Source: Verrucomicrobiales bacterium (GTDB taxonomy: Bacteria > Verrucomicrobiota > Verrucomicrobiia > Verrucomicrobiales > Akkermansiaceae). Taken from it: a DNA stretch of 6,625 nucleotides. Below the pieces are notes generated by a model. It ran no database searches. It was not told where the DNA came from and saw only the letters and a list, made by a program, of their open reading frames with translations. The DNA is taken from NCBI GenBank assembly GCA_002729295.1, contig PBTU01000091.1, positions 1-6,625 on the forward strand. Direction: 5' to 3'. Below are positions 1 to 6,423 of the stretch, piece by piece; position 1 is the first letter of the stretch; each line of letters begins with the position of its first letter. Both the position numbers and the translations under genes were made by a program.

Positions 1-273
1 TTCATCAAGACCTCCGTCGATAACCGGCCTCAAACACCCGTGGTTGAGGCGCTTCAATTCCTTGAGAGCCACGTCAAAACAAGTGTTCTTCAGATTTGCT
101 AGGATCGATTTAGTGAAAATGAAACGCGAGATAGCATAACGAAAGCCACTCCGACCGCGAGCCTTGTAAACCACCTGGTTAGGAGACTGCAGAAGCATTT
201 CTTCGATTGCATAATCGATTTCCACCAATTCACTAGAGCATTGATCACAGTGAAAATCTATCAAGAATATCAA
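1..273 (-). CDS. Unrecognised CxxC protein, N-terminal part only (runs off left edge)
   Basis: The minus strand is open from a TTG at 273-271 to the window edge, 91 codons without a stop. The product begins roughly (M)IFLIDFHCDQCSSELVEID and continues with a basic stretch (KARGRSGFRYAISRFIF) and a predicted helix (VALKELKRLNHGCLRPV). A second in-frame TTG at 264-262 is the alternative start. An AGGA at 280-277 sits 3 nt before the first TTG and 12 nt before the second, so neither spacing is ideal. No in-frame ATG lies upstream; the frame is closed by a TGA further up. The Cys-Asp-Gln-Cys pair near the N-terminus could be half of a zinc ribbon, but a second pair is not visible in the part present. 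I do not recognise the family and assign no function. GC is about 44% by my count, lower than the neighbours appear to be. The gene is divergent from the nuclease gene. Confidence 0.55.
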   Translation of the reverse strand, partial: MIFLIDFHCDQCSSELVEIDYAIEEMLLQSPNQVVYKARGRSGFRYAISRFIFTKSILANLKNTCFDVALKELKRLNHGCLRPVIDGGLDE

Positions 274-327
274 CTTTCCTATAAAAATATTCCGCGACTT
301 CAGCTGATTTCAGCCTAGAATCTCCCT
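274..327. promoter_or_regulatory. Short divergent intergenic region
   Basis: These 54 bp separate the start codons of two divergent genes, so promoters for both must lie here or reach into the coding regions. The stretch 280-292 is AT-rich (TATAAAAATATT) and could serve as a -10 element, but I find no convincing matching -35 box on either strand. An 8-bp palindrome TCAGCTGA lies at 300-307, followed by a partial repeat TTTCAGC at 309-315. An operator role for it is only a suggestion. No Shine-Dalgarno sequence precedes the GTG at 328. Confidence 0.3.
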
Positions 328-2886
328 GTGAGGTTTCCCCGTATCGTATTCCCACTCTTTGCGGCCCTCCTCGCACTGGGCAATGGAGACGCAGTCGAAA
401 TCAGGATTGCGACCTACAATGTGCGCCTGGGTCTGGGGACTGGAGGTGATCTGGAAAGAGACTCGGCTGAAGCCGTCATCGCCCGGGTCGATCCCGACGT
501 CATCGGTCTTCAGGAGGTCTACTCAGCCGATCGGTCCGGGAATCCCAGCAATCTCGATGATCTCGCGGCCTCTCTCAACTACCCCCACGTGTTCATTCCC
601 TCGAGCGCAATCGACACCCAAAGCCGGGTGGTCATCCTTTCCAAGTTCCCTTTTCTGAACTCGTGGAGCATTCTTTCTCCTGCGGGAGAAAATGATATGA
701 CCCGTGCCGCGTCCGCTGTCCTGATTGATCTCCCCGGAACCGACGCCGACCCGGTGATCGTCAACGCCCACTTGAAATGCTGTCTTGAACCCGACGACTC
801 ATTCCGCCGCGCGGTCGAGATGCATCGCATTAATAATTTTCTCATCGATGAAGGATTCGACAGTTCGGACAATATTTTCTTTCTGGGTGATTTCAACCTC
901 ATCGGTAGCAGCTGGACTTACGACTCCCTCCCTGCCGGCCTCCCAGTGAGCTATCAACTGGGGACCGATGTCAGCTTCCCAGTCAACTATTCTCCTGATC
1001 CCGCGAGCTACTTCACCTCTCTTGCCCTCACCAATCCAGGCTTTCTGCAACAGAACGGCAGTTCGAGCGCGACTCACAATTCCGGCTCCACCTTGGACTA
1101 CATTCTAATCTCAAATCCAATCGCAATCCGAGGAACTCAAACTGAAATCTATAAAAGTAGTCTCGACGCCTCCTTTCCCGGCCTTTCCAAATCCGGAACG
1201 CCCCTGCCCGCCAGCACCAGTAACGACGCCTCGGATCACTATTTGGTTTTCGGCGACTTCGACATTGATGGCGGCGAAAATCTCTCAATGAGCCTTTCAA
1301 CAAATACGGCCACAGAATCATCTCCGCCGATCAGCCTGACTATTACCTTGCCGCAGCCTCCGGGAATCGGCGAGACGGTCACGGTAACCATAACCAGCTC
1401 CGATCCATCCGAGATCACACCCGAGGCAACCTCCCTCGTCTTCACCAGTGGACAATCGAGTGCCAGCACAACCCTGACCACCCGCCCAGACCTTCTTCTC
1501 GATGGCAGTCAGTCCGTCGACATCCAAGCCTCGGCCAGCGGATTTAATAGTGTCTTCGAAACAATCACCGTCGCCGACTCCGATACCAGCATCTACGAGC
1601 TCAACGAAATCAACTCGCCTTGGCTCCAGACCTTCGAGGGGTTTCAGGGAGAGCAGACTCCAGCAGCATGGAATATAACCAATAACAATTGGCAGGGACC
1701 CGATGACGGTTCAATGGAGATGAGAGGACCCCGTTCTTACGGTGGCTCATCATTGGGGAATTTTTCCGGCAGTGAGAACCTCTTTACTGCGACCTTTCAA
1801 AACCTGACTGGATCAACTATCAAATCCTTGTCCGTTTCCTATCTCGCCCAACAATGGCGGAGCTTTCAAAACGGCTCCGTGGATCAATGGATCGTTACCT
1901 TTATCGACAACGGAGTTCGAACAGAAATACCGGACCTCACATTTACCTCGGAGACAAATCAAGCCTCTGGAGCTCTCGAACCACCTCTCGAAAAAACACT
2001 CCAAGGACTCATCACCGGATTGAACATTCCACCCGGCGCCAGTATCCAACTGGAATTTCAAGCTTCTCCGGGAACTCCAGGCGGTAGCGAATCCGACGAT
2101 GTCTTCATTAATGAAATCCACTACGACAACGACAGTGTCGATGTCGGTGAATTTGTCGAAATCGTCGTGGGGCCGGGATATTCAAACGACCTCTCGAGCA
2201 TTGAACTGGTCCTCTACAACGGAAATAGCGGACGCACTTATAACTCCACCCGGACTCTCGACAATTTCATGCAGGGAACAATTTGCGATTCCTGCCACCA
2301 TATTTTCTACAGCGAGATTTCCGGGATTCAGAATGGCGCCCCTGACGGAATGGCCTTGATCGTCGATGGTGTGGTAAAACAATTTATTAGTTACGAAGGC
2401 AGCTTCACCGCAACCAACGGCCCGGCATCCGGAACGACTTCAAACGACATCGGGGTATCCCAGACATTGTCTACTCAGCCTGGCATGGATAGCTTGGGAC
2501 TCACGGGGGACGGTTCAGAGGCGATTGATTTCAGCTGGAATATTCTCTCCGGAGTTCACACGCCCGGCCAGCCCAATCCTGGACAATCGTTCAGCGCCGG
2601 TTCCGCTCCGCAGGGAATCGCTATCGATAATCTCATCCTCATTCCATACGCCCAGTCAAACGAAACCCATCCGAGTAGTATCTCAGCGATCGACTTAATC
2701 ACACCCGACACCGTCAGGCTTGCAATCCCGACCTCGAATGGCTTCGATTATAGTCTGGAGAGTTCTTCAGATCTTATCACTTGGACCTCTCGTGCCAATC
2801 AGAGTGGTGACGGAGAGATCTGGATGCCTGATTTCCCCTATGAAGTGAATCAATTCTTCCGTCTGAACATTTCGCCTTCCAATTAG
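328..2886 (+). CDS. Secreted modular endonuclease/exonuclease/phosphatase-family protein with lamin-tail-like domain
   Basis: The protein has 852 residues. GTG is the first possible start because an in-frame TAG lies 10 nt upstream at 316-318; there is no clear ribosome site. Residues 1-22 look like a Sec signal peptide (basic start, hydrophobic core, small residues before DAVEIR). Residues 24-312 form an EEP (DNase I/exonuclease III-like) phosphodiesterase domain. All its metal and catalytic positions are visible: N31, Q62-E63, N146 and H148, D188 and N190 in GDFN, D257 in LDYIL, D303-H304 in SDH. Residues 316-418 resemble a Calx-beta/Ig-like beta domain. Residues 425-590 plus 756-775 look like a beta-jelly-roll, apparently interrupted by a lamin-tail-like domain at about 590-755 (starts VFINEIHYDND). 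Residues 785-848 carry the Verrucomicrobia-type ending with LESSSDLITW and FFRL. It probably cuts extracellular DNA or RNA; a phospholipase or other phosphodiesterase role is possible. It converges on the nucleoside-salvage genes. Confidence 0.9.
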   Translation: MRFPRIVFPLFAALLALGNGDAVEIRIATYNVRLGLGTGGDLERDSAEAVIARVDPDVIGLQEVYSADRSGNPSNLDDLAASLNYPHVFIPSSAIDTQSRVVILSKFPFLNSWSILSPAGENDMTRAASAVLIDLPGTDADPVIVNAHLKCCLEPDDSFRRAVEMHRINNFLIDEGFDSSDNIFFLGDFNLIGSSWTYDSLPAGLPVSYQLGTDVSFPVNYSPDPASYFTSLALTNPGFLQQNGSSSATHNSGSTLDYILISNPIAIRGTQTEIYKSSLDASFPGLSKSGTPLPASTSNDASDHYLVFGDFDIDGGENLSMSLSTNTATESSPPISLTITLPQPPGIGETVTVTITSSDPSEITPEATSLVFTSGQSSASTTLTTRPDLLLDGSQSVDIQASASGFNSVFETITVADSDTSIYELNEINSPWLQTFEGFQGEQTPAAWNITNNNWQGPDDGSMEMRGPRSYGGSSLGNFSGSENLFTATFQNLTGSTIKSLSVSYLAQQWRSFQNGSVDQWIVTFIDNGVRTEIPDLTFTSETNQASGALEPPLEKTLQGLITGLNIPPGASIQLEFQASPGTPGGSESDDVFINEIHYDNDSVDVGEFVEIVVGPGYSNDLSSIELVLYNGNSGRTYNSTRTLDNFMQGTICDSCHHIFYSEISGIQNGAPDGMALIVDGVVKQFISYEGSFTATNGPASGTTSNDIGVSQTLSTQPGMDSLGLTGDGSEAIDFSWNILSGVHTPGQPNPGQSFSAGSAPQGIAIDNLILIPYAQSNETHPSSISAIDLITPDTVRLAIPTSNGFDYSLESSSDLITWTSRANQSGDGEIWMPDFPYEVNQFFRLNISPSN

Positions 2887-2890
2887 AATC

Positions 2891-3280
2891 TTACAATGAT
2901 TCAGGCCCAAAGGAATCGGGCAGTAATTCACCCAAGGACATTTCTTTTACCAGAATACCATTCTCGTCGGCCATCAGGACCCGCATTGATGCAGGACAAA
3001 ATTCATTAATCACCTGTCGACACGCTCCACACGGGCTCCCGCCTCCCTTGACCGAAATTGCCAAGAGCTCAAACGTAGACTCGCCCTGACTGATGGCATT
3101 GGCAATGGCAACCCGCTCGGCGCAATTGGTCAGTCCATACGAGGCATTCTCAACATTACAGCCAGAATACACCTTTCCGGACTCGCCCAGTATCGCAGCA
3201 CCCACAAAAAATTTGGAATAAGGCGCATAGGCGAATTCACGCGCTGCCACTGCAAGGTTGATAAGTTCTTGATCGGTCAT
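2891..3280 (-). CDS. cdd: Cytidine deaminase
   Basis: This 129-residue protein is a short, tetrameric-type zinc cytidine deaminase (EC 3.5.4.5), which hydrolyses cytidine and deoxycytidine to uridine and deoxyuridine plus ammonia in the cytoplasm. The length matches the Bacillus-type enzyme. Zinc ligands are C53, C84 and C87; the proton-shuttling glutamate is E55 in NCAERVA; the second motif is PCGACRQVINEF. N42 and E44 in CNVENASYG match the ribose-binding residues of the family. The ATG overlaps the deoD stop codon as ATGA (3280-3277), and only weak Shine-Dalgarno matches precede it, so translation is probably coupled to deoD. It is the last gene of the deoB-deoD-cdd operon. Its TAA lies 4 bp from the stop codon of the convergent nuclease gene, with no obvious terminator between them. 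Confidence 0.96.
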   Translation of the reverse strand: MTDQELINLAVAAREFAYAPYSKFFVGAAILGESGKVYSGCNVENASYGLTNCAERVAIANAISQGESTFELLAISVKGGGSPCGACRQVINEFCPASMRVLMADENGILVKEMSLGELLPDSFGPESL

Positions 3281-3990
3281 GAGATTCTCACGGCTGCCTC
3301 AAGGGCAATTTTCATCATCCCGGTAAAGCTCTTTTCCCGCTCCTCACTCGAAGTGCTCTCTCCCGTCCGAATGTGGTCACTCACCGTGCAAATCGCCATT
3401 CCCCTGGCCCCAAACTCCGCACAGACACCGAATAAACCCGCCGCTTCCATTTCCACCGCCAACACTCCCATCGCCTCCATACGGTCAAACATCTCGGACT
3501 GCGGAGTATAAAAAAGATCTGCTGAAAAGAGGTTTCCAACTTTAACGGGGATCTCCAGTTCACGAGCTGCAAGAACATGAGCCTCCACCAAGTCGTAGTC
3601 GGCAATCGCCGCAAAATCATACCCACCAAATCGCGCCCGGTTCACTCCGCTATCGGTGCACCCTCCCATCCCGATCAAGACATCACGAACCTTCACTAAT
3701 TTGGAAACGGCCCCACAACTACCGACGCGAATGAGATTCTTCACACCATAATCCGTGATCAGTTCCTTGGCATAAATCGAAATCGATGGAATCCCCATTC
3801 CACTCCCCATGACGGAAACCGGCGTTCCACGATAAAGCCCGGTATAGCCGAACATGTTCCGCACTCCATTCACTTGCCTCACCTCATCGAGAAAGGTCTC
3901 AACAATAAACTTTGCTCGCAAAGGGTCCCCCGGAAGAAGAATGGTTTCCGCGAAAACACCCTCTCTGGCTTCAATGTGTGGTGTCGGCAT
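3277..3990 (-). CDS. deoD: Purine nucleoside phosphorylase, DeoD (hexameric) type
   Basis: This 237-residue enzyme (EC 2.4.2.1) splits purine ribo- and deoxyribonucleosides with phosphate, giving the free base and (deoxy)ribose-1-phosphate. The length is close to E. coli DeoD (239). Key positions are present: H5 in PTPHIEA, the phosphate-binding GDPLRAK (G21, R25), R44, and R88 with S91 in IRVGSCGAV. The ribose-binding VEMEAAG contains E180 and E182. The S204-D205 pair in TVSDHIRTGE contains the general acid, and R218 is the likely partner of E. coli R217. It lies 9 bp downstream of deoB and overlaps cdd by 4 bp. The sequence before its ATG is T-rich, with only a weak GAG as a ribosome-binding match, which suggests translational coupling to deoB. 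Its product, the sugar-1-phosphate, is the substrate of phosphopentomutase encoded next door. I see no missing active-site residue. Confidence 0.97.
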   Translation of the reverse strand: MPTPHIEAREGVFAETILLPGDPLRAKFIVETFLDEVRQVNGVRNMFGYTGLYRGTPVSVMGSGMGIPSISIYAKELITDYGVKNLIRVGSCGAVSKLVKVRDVLIGMGGCTDSGVNRARFGGYDFAAIADYDLVEAHVLAARELEIPVKVGNLFSADLFYTPQSEMFDRMEAMGVLAVEMEAAGLFGVCAEFGARGMAICTVSDHIRTGESTSSEEREKSFTGMMKIALEAAVRIS

Positions 3991-3999
3991 GAAAAAACT

Positions 4000-5175
4000 C
4001 TACAAGATCGATTGCCCCTCGTCCATCTTCACTCCCAGCCAATCACCAATTGTCGCCCCAACGTCACTAAAAGTGTCCCGAATTCCACCATCCCCCGGAC
4101 CGGCGCCATAAATTAACACCGGAACTCTCTCACGGGTATGATCAGTCCCCCCCCAGGTTGGGTCGTTTCCATGATCTGCCGTGATCACGAGCAGATCGCC
4201 CTCCTGTAATTCTTTCAGAAAGCGCCCCAGCTCCTCATCCCACTCCTCCAAGGCGAGACCATATCCCTTCGGGTCCCGTCGATGTCCGTAGAGCATGTCG
4301 AAATCGACAAAGTTAGTCATCACCAACTCGCCGGATCCCATCGCCTCACGACTTCGCTCCCAAAGCCTGGCATGTCCACTGGCTTTCAATTCCTCATTAA
4401 ACCCGACATGCGCAAAAATATCACCAATTTTGCCCACGCCACAAACATGCCTCCCGCTTTCCTTGGCACGCTCCAGCACCGTCGGTTTCGGCGGAGTGAC
4501 CGCATAGTCTTTCCTGTTTCCGGTTCGTTCAAAACTTCCTGCCTTCCCAGTAAAAGGTCGGGCAATCACACGCCCGACATTGTCATCCATCAGGAACTCG
4601 CGCGCAACTTCACATAGTTTGTAGAGACGCTCCAATCCAAATGCTTCTTCATGTGCCGCGATCTGAAAAACCGAGTCAGCCGAAGTATAGAAAATCGGCT
4701 TTCCCGATTGCACACTTTCCTCGCCAAATCGCGCGACGATCTCCGTCCCACTGGCATGACAATGCCCCAACGATCCACTCAAGTCACACCGCTCATAAAG
4801 CTTCTCAAGCAGCTCTTTCGGAAAACATTCCCCTTTGTTTGGAAAATACCCCCAATCCCAGATCGCCGGAACGCCGGCCAGCTCCCAGTGGCCACTCGGT
4901 GTGTCTTTCCCACTCGAAATCTCGGTAGCCGCCGAATAATAACCAATCACGTCCTGACCACGCCATCCCCCGGGGAATCTTCCATGGACCAGGCGATAGG
5001 CTTCGCCCAATCCCAAGCGCTGTAGGTTGGGCAAATTGAGCGGTCGCCCCTCATTCGTGACAAACCACGCCGCAATATGCCCCAAAGTATCACCTCCCTC
5101 ATCGCCGAAGGCATCCGCGTCCGGAGCCCCACCAATTCCTACCGAATCCAAGATGAACCACAAGACGCGCCGCAT
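4000..5175 (-). CDS. deoB: Phosphopentomutase
   Basis: This 391-residue enzyme (EC 5.4.2.7) interconverts (deoxy)ribose-1-phosphate and -5-phosphate. It belongs to the alkaline phosphatase superfamily and uses two Mn ions. The first metal ligand is D10 in FILDSVGIGGAPDA. The phosphorylated threonine is T92 in SSGKDTPSGHWE. Further ligands are visible in YTSADSVFQIAAHEE (D167), VDFDMLYGHRRD (D293, H298), ITADHGNDPT (D334, H335) and GGTDHTRERVP (H346). The length is normal for the family. An AGGA at 5185-5182, 6 nt before the ATG, supports the start. It is the first of three tightly spaced nucleoside catabolism genes. The 48-bp gap to the upstream helical protein gene leaves it open whether the operon starts here or further up. 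Confidence 0.97.
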   Translation of the reverse strand: MRRVLWFILDSVGIGGAPDADAFGDEGGDTLGHIAAWFVTNEGRPLNLPNLQRLGLGEAYRLVHGRFPGGWRGQDVIGYYSAATEISSGKDTPSGHWELAGVPAIWDWGYFPNKGECFPKELLEKLYERCDLSGSLGHCHASGTEIVARFGEESVQSGKPIFYTSADSVFQIAAHEEAFGLERLYKLCEVAREFLMDDNVGRVIARPFTGKAGSFERTGNRKDYAVTPPKPTVLERAKESGRHVCGVGKIGDIFAHVGFNEELKASGHARLWERSREAMGSGELVMTNFVDFDMLYGHRRDPKGYGLALEEWDEELGRFLKELQEGDLLVITADHGNDPTWGGTDHTRERVPVLIYGAGPGDGGIRDTFSDVGATIGDWLGVKMDEGQSIL

Positions 5176-5181
5176 GCCCGA

Positions 5182-5185
5182 TCCT
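5182..5185 (-). promoter_or_regulatory. Ribosome binding site of deoB
   Basis: AGGA on the minus strand, 6 nt before the deoB ATG. It is one of the few well-placed Shine-Dalgarno matches in the window and fixes the deoB start. It lies inside the 8-bp palindrome TCCTAGGA (5182-5189). Confidence 0.6.
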
Positions 5186-5223
5186 AGGACTACAAGGAAA
5201 GGATGACAATCACAGCGTGGAGT

Positions 5224-6231
5224 TTACTCCTCTTTGGGCCTTCTCGGAATCATGTTCTCGAGATTCGAAAAGCGGCCTTCAAGCTGACTCCGATAAAGCT
5301 CCAGCTGGCCTTCAGTCAACACGGGGCGCAAAAGCTCAACCTGTTCAGTCACCGATTTGGCCATTGCTTCCGCCGCGAAATCCTTAATCGATTCCCCGTT
5401 GAGCTGATCACCTGTCGCCATTTTTTCGAGACCCTGATTGGCAATCGAGGAAATCATTCCCTGAAGCGCTGGATCGAGAGTCACTCCGGACTGCTTGGTG
5501 AATTGCTTAATCATTGATGAAACATCCGAACTTTCCTCAAGCCCTTCCATGCGATTTGCGTAAATAATTCCGTAGGCGTCGTTGCGCTGCTCAGGGGTAA
5601 GCATGAGATCTTCCTGCAAGGTTGCGAGCTGACGAAGTGCTCCGGCTTCCGCGCTATTTTGAGTCTGGCGACTCTCAAACTTCTTATACTTTTCTTTTTG
5701 CTCGGGCGAAAGCATTTCAACCATCGATTCCTCCAGAGCACGCCCACTCATGATTGCCATGGCTCGTTTTGCGGTGTCGGAAACAGCCGCCGGATCATTC
5801 CCCTCAACGGCCCCTCCCATCGATTGCATTTCGTCAAACTGCTTGTCCGCGATTTCGAGCAACTTTTCCTGCTGTTCTTTATCCAAGCCGAGAGCCGCGC
5901 TCCATTTAGCCATTTTGTTGGTGAGGCGATCCATCTGGCGCTCACGCATCTCATCGCGGAATTCCTCCCGACGTCCTTCAAGCTCCTCCGGATCAATTTC
6001 GGATACTCTTTCTGCAATACGATCAGTAATTTCCCTACTCCTGGGACCGCTCGTATCAGCGACCCCTCCGATCTGGCTGCCACTGCCGGCAGATTTAACC
6101 TTGGGATCCATTTCAGCCGGGGTATCTGCGGTTTCCTCACTTCCGGATGGCCACATTTTCATAATTGCAACAGCCGCAACTGCGCCCAGGACGGTTCCAC
6201 CGCCGATAAGGAGATTCTGTTTGGATTTCAT
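5224..6231 (-). CDS. Membrane-anchored helical protein with duplicated L(T/S)PEQ modules, function unknown
   Basis: Starting from the ATG at 6231-6229, the product has 335 residues. After MKSKQN comes one hydrophobic segment (about residues 7-27, glycine- and alanine-rich) that acts as a signal anchor, then a low-complexity Ser/Gly/Pro linker. A highly charged helical stretch follows (about 66-110, rich in Arg and Glu), likely a coiled coil. The rest is almost entirely helical, has no cysteine, and contains four motifs of the form L-(T/S/D)-x-x-Q. These are LGLDKEQQ (114-121), LSPEQKEKY (174-182), LTPEQ (211-215) and LTEGQLELY (305-313). The pattern recalls periplasmic Spy/CpxP-like LTxxQ proteins but is not a clear match. 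The domain after the anchor should face the periplasm. A TTG at 6294 would add 21 residues, but these precede the anchor and no ribosome site is seen before it, so I prefer the ATG. It is cotranscribed with, or directly upstream of, deoB. Confidence 0.8.
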   Translation of the reverse strand: MKSKQNLLIGGGTVLGAVAAVAIMKMWPSGSEETADTPAEMDPKVKSAGSGSQIGGVADTSGPRSREITDRIAERVSEIDPEELEGRREEFRDEMRERQMDRLTNKMAKWSAALGLDKEQQEKLLEIADKQFDEMQSMGGAVEGNDPAAVSDTAKRAMAIMSGRALEESMVEMLSPEQKEKYKKFESRQTQNSAEAGALRQLATLQEDLMLTPEQRNDAYGIIYANRMEGLEESSDVSSMIKQFTKQSGVTLDPALQGMISSIANQGLEKMATGDQLNGESIKDFAAEAMAKSVTEQVELLRPVLTEGQLELYRSQLEGRFSNLENMIPRRPKEE

Positions 6232-6278
6232 CGATTTAGTAGTTGGATTTTCAAATGGCCGCTCGTCAAGCTTCCTCC
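6228..6278 (-). promoter_or_regulatory. Strong SD with possible 13-codon leader ORF coupled to the helical protein gene
   Basis: The minus strand has GGAGG at 6278-6274, followed 4 nt later by a TTG (6269-6267). That TTG opens a 13-codon frame, MTSGHLKIQLLNR if translated, ending in TGA at 6230-6228. The stop overlaps the ATG of the helical protein (6231-6229) as ATGA. The GGAGG is about 42 nt from that ATG, too far to serve it directly, and the ATG has no nearby Shine-Dalgarno sequence. Coupled translation through the leader would explain both facts. The alternative is that GGAGG is coincidental and the ATG is read without an SD. Confidence 0.3.
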
Positions 6279-6423
6279 GGTAATTCGAATCCAACCCAAA
6301 TGAGGTTACAAAAAAAGAGGAAAATCTCTAAATTTACCATTTTGATGATTTCTCCTCCCGAAAAAGGGGAGCCCGTTTGACGAGATCTCCCGAATTCCCC
6401 TCCGTGAGGAAATAAATCACCAC
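6232..6423. promoter_or_regulatory. Divergent intergenic region between helical protein and lipoprotein-like gene
   Basis: About 190 bp that must hold the promoter of the minus-strand helical protein gene and any promoter of the plus-strand lipoprotein-like gene. The part 6301-6345 is AT-rich. On the minus strand a small hairpin (AGAG, 6-nt loop, CTCT, 6329-6316) runs into seven T residues (6316-6310), resembling a weak intrinsic terminator or attenuator ahead of the helical protein gene. The stem of 4 bp is too short to be convincing. An 8-bp palindrome ATTCGAAT lies at 6283-6290. On the plus strand GTGAGGA (6404-6410) is an SD-like match, within a small CCTC-CGT-GAGG hairpin (6399-6409). 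Confidence 0.3.

Noticed and set aside
4641..5025. Long plus-strand open frames opposite deoB, up to 124 codons.
   Set aside because: They lie fully antisense to a well-conserved enzyme gene and show no recognisable domains; they are by-products of deoB codon usage.
5176..5223. TGTGATTGTCATCC on the minus strand ahead of deoB, reminiscent of a CRP/CytR-type deo operator.
   Set aside because: Only one half-site matches; the second half and the spacing do not fit, and CRP/CytR control is not expected outside gamma-proteobacteria.
6232..6294. TTG start at 6294 for the helical protein, giving 356 residues.
   Set aside because: The added 21 residues are polar, precede the signal anchor, and have no ribosome site before them; the ATG at 6231 gives a normal signal-anchor start.
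6351..6372. CTCCTCCC-GAAAAA-GGGGAG hairpin as a possible terminator.
   Set aside because: The stem needs a bulge and no T tract follows on either strand.
6345..6380. ATG at 6345 opening a small plus-strand ORF (MISPPEKGEPV).
   Set aside because: Only 11 codons, no properly spaced ribosome site, and no link to the downstream lipoprotein frame.
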